From positions 18,971,541 to 19,035,540 of the forward strand of contig NC_133537.1 in the NCBI RefSeq assembly GCF_048544455.1: 64,000 nucleotides of DNA, written 5' to 3'. Shown one piece after another: positions 55,542 to 64,000 of the stretch. The notes under the pieces were generated by a model. That model saw only the letters and a list, made by a program, of their open reading frames with translations. It was not told the origin of the DNA and searched no databases. Within the stretch, counting starts at the first letter, position 1. Every line of letters begins with the position of its first letter. This stretch comes from Silene latifolia. Taxonomy: Eukaryota > Streptophyta > Magnoliopsida > Caryophyllales > Caryophyllaceae. A program made the position numbers and the translations under genes.

Positions 55542-55886
55542 ATACATCGGATGTACTACCTCCAACTTTTTTGTTTTTTGAGCATATATGTATTTTTTTT
55601 TTAGCTTATTACCTCAAACTTTATTTGTTTTTGAGCATGTGGATTTTTTTTTTTTTAGCATAATAAAGTTTATAAGTTAAATTTTAATATTTTTTCCATC
55701 AAAACTCAAATTTAACTAAACTCATATGTAATGTTTTTGAGTTTTATTGTAATTTTTTAGAGCTTAATGTTTAAGTGAATAAACTCAGAAACTTTATAGT
55801 GAAACTCAGAAACTTTAAAACAAAACTCAAAAACTTTATTATAATGCACAGAAACTATAGAATTGGAGGTAGTACATCAGATGTAT
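55542..55886. mobile_element. MITE with 24-bp inverted ends, 345 bp
   Basis: The ends ATACATCGGATGTACTACC(TCCAA) and its inverted copy at 55,863-55,886 differ at one base. The outermost part, ACATCNGATGT, is itself palindromic. The interior is T/A-rich with TTTTTGAGCAT repeats. The superfamily cannot be assigned because no clear target duplication is seen. Confidence 0.75.
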
Positions 55887-56410
55887 AAATCCTCTTACTG
55901 AAAAAAAAAAAAAAAAAAAAACATTGGTAGTGGGTGACACTATCCTATCACTAAATTGTATAAGCAAATCATTGCTACAATTCTTATTTGGTAATGATGG
56001 TAATGAAGACTAATATTTCGCACTAAACAAACTTTTGATTATAGAAAACCAAATTAGTCAGTAGTCAGCTGACTAATAATTAAAGTTCCAGACAATACTA
56101 AATTGTAGTGTAGCATACGGACACATAATGCAACTAAAAAAATAGTGTTGAATAGACGACATATTATACAACTAAGAAACATGGGTAAAATAGTAAACAT
56201 GAATTCTCATTTGTAACGGACATATCCGTTGCAAGCTTACGACGGGTCAAGTATTACTCAGGGGTAGATAAAACTAAATGGTAAATGCATCTATTGTATG
56301 ATTATAGTTTGTTTTTTTATGTGCCTCAGCAGATGCCTTTCGTTAGAGACACTGGGTCAAAACACTCTATTATCTTGATTTAATAGCAGCTGTCGTCTGC
56401 CATCTGACCT

Positions 56411-56452
<42 letters not shown>

Positions 56453-56753
56453 AGAAGAACTTGGAAGAAGTATTATGGTAGAAAACTTGCTCTCGTCGAA
56501 GAAAGGTGACACAAAACAGCCTACCTAGAAAAACTAGGAAGTAGGAAGTATTATGTGCGAGCTACAAACTCATGTAAACATCTTATAGTATCGTTTATGC
56601 CTACTATGAGCAAAACAAAAAGCAGTAAAAAATATGGGCAAATTTATTCCGGTTTCTCACATCATTTCCGTCCTACAGCATACTTTGTAAATAATAATCC
56701 AACTGCCCACAAAAATCAATCTGTTTAACGAAATGGTCCAAAATAATGAGCAA
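55887..56753. other. Intergenic with poly(A) tract
   Basis: No gene. A ~35-base poly(A) run at 56,415-56,449 follows CTGACCTAGC and may mark the 3' end of an old SINE or LINE. A one-sided remnant of the CCGTCACAAG MITE family lies at about 56,215-56,255. Confidence 0.45.
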
Positions 56754-56932
56754 AGATCCTCTCCATTTCCTTCTCTCCATTTCTTGTCCATTTCCTCTCA
56801 CAATCCCATATTATATTAGTATTACACATTTATCTCATCTATCACTTGCACCATTAGATCGTAGTAAAGTATAATCCGGACTGTTAAAAGGAAATGGAAG
56901 GAAATGGTGAGGAGAAGAAATGGAGAGAATCT
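56754..56932. mobile_element. MITE with ~40-bp imperfect inverted ends, 179 bp
   Basis: The left end AGATCCTCTCCATTTCCTTC and the right end GAAGAAATGGAGAGAATCT extend as imperfect inverted repeats for about 40 bp. No coding sequence. Superfamily uncertain. Confidence 0.72.
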
Positions 56933-57426
56933 AAATTGCAAAATAATGTAAACAGCAAGTGTAGATATCAGCAAAGTTCACTAAACAAATCCCAAGTAAA
57001 CAAACGGAAGAGCTAACTAATAAGAGGATTCAGTCCCATAAGTAGCAATACAACATAAGGTGTTCAAGAAGAAATACATCAATCCAGGGAACAAATTAAG
57101 CAGTAGCTTCTTATTAATCCGACCTGCTGTTACCTTTCTGTGTTTATGAATCACAATTTCATAAATACAAGTTCATTGGTGTGTCTTGGACACTGTTTCG
57201 TTTATCCAAACAATTACTTCTGTAAAAACATTATTGTTGGAAGAATCTCGCAAAATTCATTAGGCAACGACAACGCCTTTACTTGGCTGGTTGGCTTCCA
57301 TAGAAAGATGGAACCCTTTCCAAATATATATCTCGTCGGCTTTATTTTCATTTCAGGTCGTTCTTTGTTCCCCTCCCTCTAATCATCCTATTTGCCGTAG
57401 AAGGCAGACCTCAAGAATATAATACA
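56933..57426 (-). other. 3' flank of SDH1
   Basis: No independent gene that I trust. It should include the SDH1 3' untranslated region (minus strand). A plus-strand open frame at 57,140-57,382 has no recognisable features. Confidence 0.45.
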
Positions 57427-61900
<4,474 letters not shown>

Positions 61901-62399
61901 CTGAAATAGATATCATAAATCAGAAATCTTCTCCACAAAACAAAGCAACATTGTTTTATACCGAGATTTACGTACACCATAGACTAGAAAGTAGAAAACC
62001 ACTTGCTTGAGAAATTAAAACGGGGATCAAGTAGTTGTCACAAAAAAAAAGAAATAAAGTTTCCCTGAATGGATTATGGATGTCATAAAAATCCTTAACG
62101 GCATTAGGAGGTTTGACTGACAAAAACTGCCACAAAAGCAACCCAGTCCTAAATAATCACAAGAATGACATCATGTTTCGTAAAAATTAAACAAGACTTA
62201 TTTTTAAAAGGCAAAAAGTGCACTGAGGCGACAAGGGCCTGTTCCGACGAGCGATAAGGGCAAGGTGAAGTCGACCTTCTAGACGCAAGGCGCACTGCCT
62301 GTTTTTGAAAAATCATTGTATTTTCAAAATAACATTGTTTGCAACAATATTCTTTTTCTAATAAATAGGACTAACACGTAAAGGAGTAAAAGAAATGGA
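61901..62399 (-). other. SDH1 intron, 5' neighbour of the first visible exon
   Basis: The splice acceptor TCTATTTCAG precedes the exon at 61,900. I find no further SDH1 exon up to 64,000, so this intron is at least 2.1 kb and holds the LINE at 62,400-64,000. The segment 62,200-62,300 (GAGGCGACAAGGGC...) is unlike its AT-rich surroundings but unassigned. Confidence 0.65.
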
Positions 62400-64000
62400 T
62401 AATGTGGCAAAGAAAAAGGAATAACAAAACACGAAATTCTTCCACCGCAAAGCTCAACAACGAAAGCAAAAAAAAATTATTCGCCGAATTATTGATGAGA
62501 ACGGTCGAAAGTTCGAAAATGGGGATGGAATTAGAGGGGCAACTGTTAAATATTTTGGGGCTCTTTTTATATCATCAGAACCGGCTAATTTTGAAAATAT
62601 TTTGGAGGGAGTCTCGGGAAGGGTGACACATGAAATGAATGATATTCTAAGGGCCCCTTACAAAGGCGAAGAAGTTGTAGAAGCGTTGAATCAAATGCAT
62701 CCTCTCAAAGCCCCGGGCCTGACGGTATGAATGCTCTTTTTTATCAAACATATTGGCATATTGTTGGTCCGTCTGTGGTTCGTATGACTTTACAAGTGCT
62801 TAATGGTGCTCCTTTTCCTACTGGTTTGAATACTACTCAAATTGTTCTTATCCCGAAAAAAAAAGCTCCGGACAAATTTGTAGACTTTCGACCTATAAGC
62901 CTATGTAATGTGCTCTATAAAATTATATCTAAAGTATTGGCTAATAGGTTAAAAAAATTTCTTGGTGAGATAGTCTCTGATAATCAAAGCGCTTTCACTC
63001 CGGGTCGGCTTATCACTGATAATATTTTGATAGCTTTTGAGATGTTCCATTATATGAAAAACTCGAGAGGAGCATGGGGACATATGGCGTTGAAATTGGA
63101 TATGTCAAAAGCTTATGATAGGGTGGAATGGGATTTTTTGGAGCGGGTTCTTTGTGTGATGGGAATGGATAGGAGGTGGATAAATCGGGTTATGGAGTGT
63201 GTGAGAACGGTTTCCTATTCAGTCTTAATTAATGGGTCGGAATCTGAGACTTTTTTCCCGACTAGAGGGCTGAGACAAGGGGACCCGTTATCACCCTATT
63301 TGTTTATCATTTTATCATTTGTGCTGAAGTCATGTCAAGCATGCTCCGTAGTGCCATGAAGAGGGGAAGTATTCACGGGATTCGCATAGCACCCCTTGCT
63401 CCGGTTGTGACCCATTTGCTGTTTGCGGACGATAGCATTATTTTTGTTAAGGCAAATGTACGGGAAGCTGGCGTGGTTAGGGACATTTTGAGTAAGTACG
63501 AGGTTGCGTCGGGGCAGTCAATCAATTTAGACAAGACAAACATATCTTTCAGCAAGGGGACAAAGGCGTTTCGCAAAGAGGGAGTGCTTGGAGTGTTAGG
63601 GTCAGGGAAGTCGATGTACAGGAAAAATACTTGGGGCTCCCTACGGTCATAGGCTTGTCGAAGAAAGCCCTTACTAATATTATCCGGGATAAATTAAGCA
63701 AGAAGCTTCAAGGGTGGAGAGGTTTGCTCTTTAGTAAGGCGGGGAAAGAGACTTTGATTAAAGCGGTTGCTCAAGCTATGCCCACCTATGCCATGAGTGT
63801 TTTCAAAATCCCGACAACATTTTGTGACGAACTACGCTCTATGGTGTCGACCTTTTGGTGGGGTTCGGACAATGGGAGGAGGAAAATGCCGTGGGTGGCG
63901 TGGAGCAAAATGTGTAAGCCAAAGTGTCGTGGAGGGTTGGGGTTTCGAGATTTTGCGAATTTCAATAAAGCGCTATTAGGAAAACAGGCTTGGAGACTCG
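62400..64000 (+). mobile_element. L1-type LINE, 5'-truncated, in an SDH1 intron (antisense to the gene)
   Basis: On the plus strand, KFFHRKAQQRKQKK and VKYFGALF (about 62,430-62,580) lead into RT: NTTQIVLIPKKK, DFRPISLCNVLYKIISKVLANRLK, NQSAFTPGRLITDNIL, LDMSKAYDRVEWDFL, RGLRQGDPLSPYLF and LLFADDSIIF (catalytic). Frameshifts near 62,720 (GPDGM), 63,330 and 63,600 inactivate it. No endonuclease domain is seen, so it is 5'-truncated or degraded. It continues past the right edge (YLGLPTVIG, FWWGSDNGRRK). Confidence 0.9.

Noticed and set aside
57140..57382. Plus-strand 80-residue open frame downstream of SDH1
   Set aside because: It has no recognisable motif and lies in the SDH1 3' flank on the opposite strand.

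Overview
This window is plant nuclear DNA, almost certainly from a eudicot. It contains an intron-rich nuclear gene for the mitochondrial succinate dehydrogenase flavoprotein with canonical GT-AG introns, and Ty1/copia, chromovirus, Tat and Athila LTR retrotransposons, L1-type LINEs, MITEs, a Helitron and a TRIM. A Tat element with a divergent gene on its opposite strand resembles Retand-type elements known from Caryophyllaceae, but that is only a weak hint at the species. Apart from SDH1, nearly every coding stretch is a decayed transposable-element gene.

Positions 1 to about 43,890 form one nested retrotransposon stack. The outermost element is a plus-strand chromovirus, of which only the 3' end is visible (41,589-43,890). 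A minus-strand Tat element appears to have landed in it: LTR 41,051-41,588, gag from 40,998, pol ending at 33,138, and a plus-strand divergent gene at 18,443-20,555. The Tat element was itself hit at least four times: by a minus-strand chromovirus (3,659-7,793, itself split by another LTR element whose LTR is 2,345-3,658); by a complete plus-strand chromovirus (9,334-17,603, TSD CTAGC); by a plus-strand Athila-type element (21,116-32,615) that later received a 311-bp Helitron in its 3' LTR; and by a 2.67-kb solo LTR (37,920-40,585).

Positions 43,891-57,426 hold MITEs (Stowaway, Tourist-like and a palindromic CCGTCACAAG family) and LINE remains. A plus-strand L1-type LINE (48,778-55,445, ending in poly(A)) is interrupted by a complete Ty1/copia element (48,903-53,643, TSD GTATG) and by a 335-bp TRIM (54,843-55,177, TSD GGTTC).

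Positions 57,427-61,900 carry the last eleven coding exons of SDH1 on the minus strand (416 codons plus stop). The 5' exons lie beyond the right edge. The intron upstream of the first visible exon contains another L1-type LINE in antisense orientation, running off the window.

The most unusual structure is the repeated clustering of 12-13 bp palindromes just upstream of the TATA box in the LTRs, and again at internal junctions, in unrelated retrotransposon lineages: ACTCG(NN)CGAGT in three chromoviruses and GCGCAG-C-CTGCGC in the Athila element. There are also several hairpins whose stems co-vary between copies.
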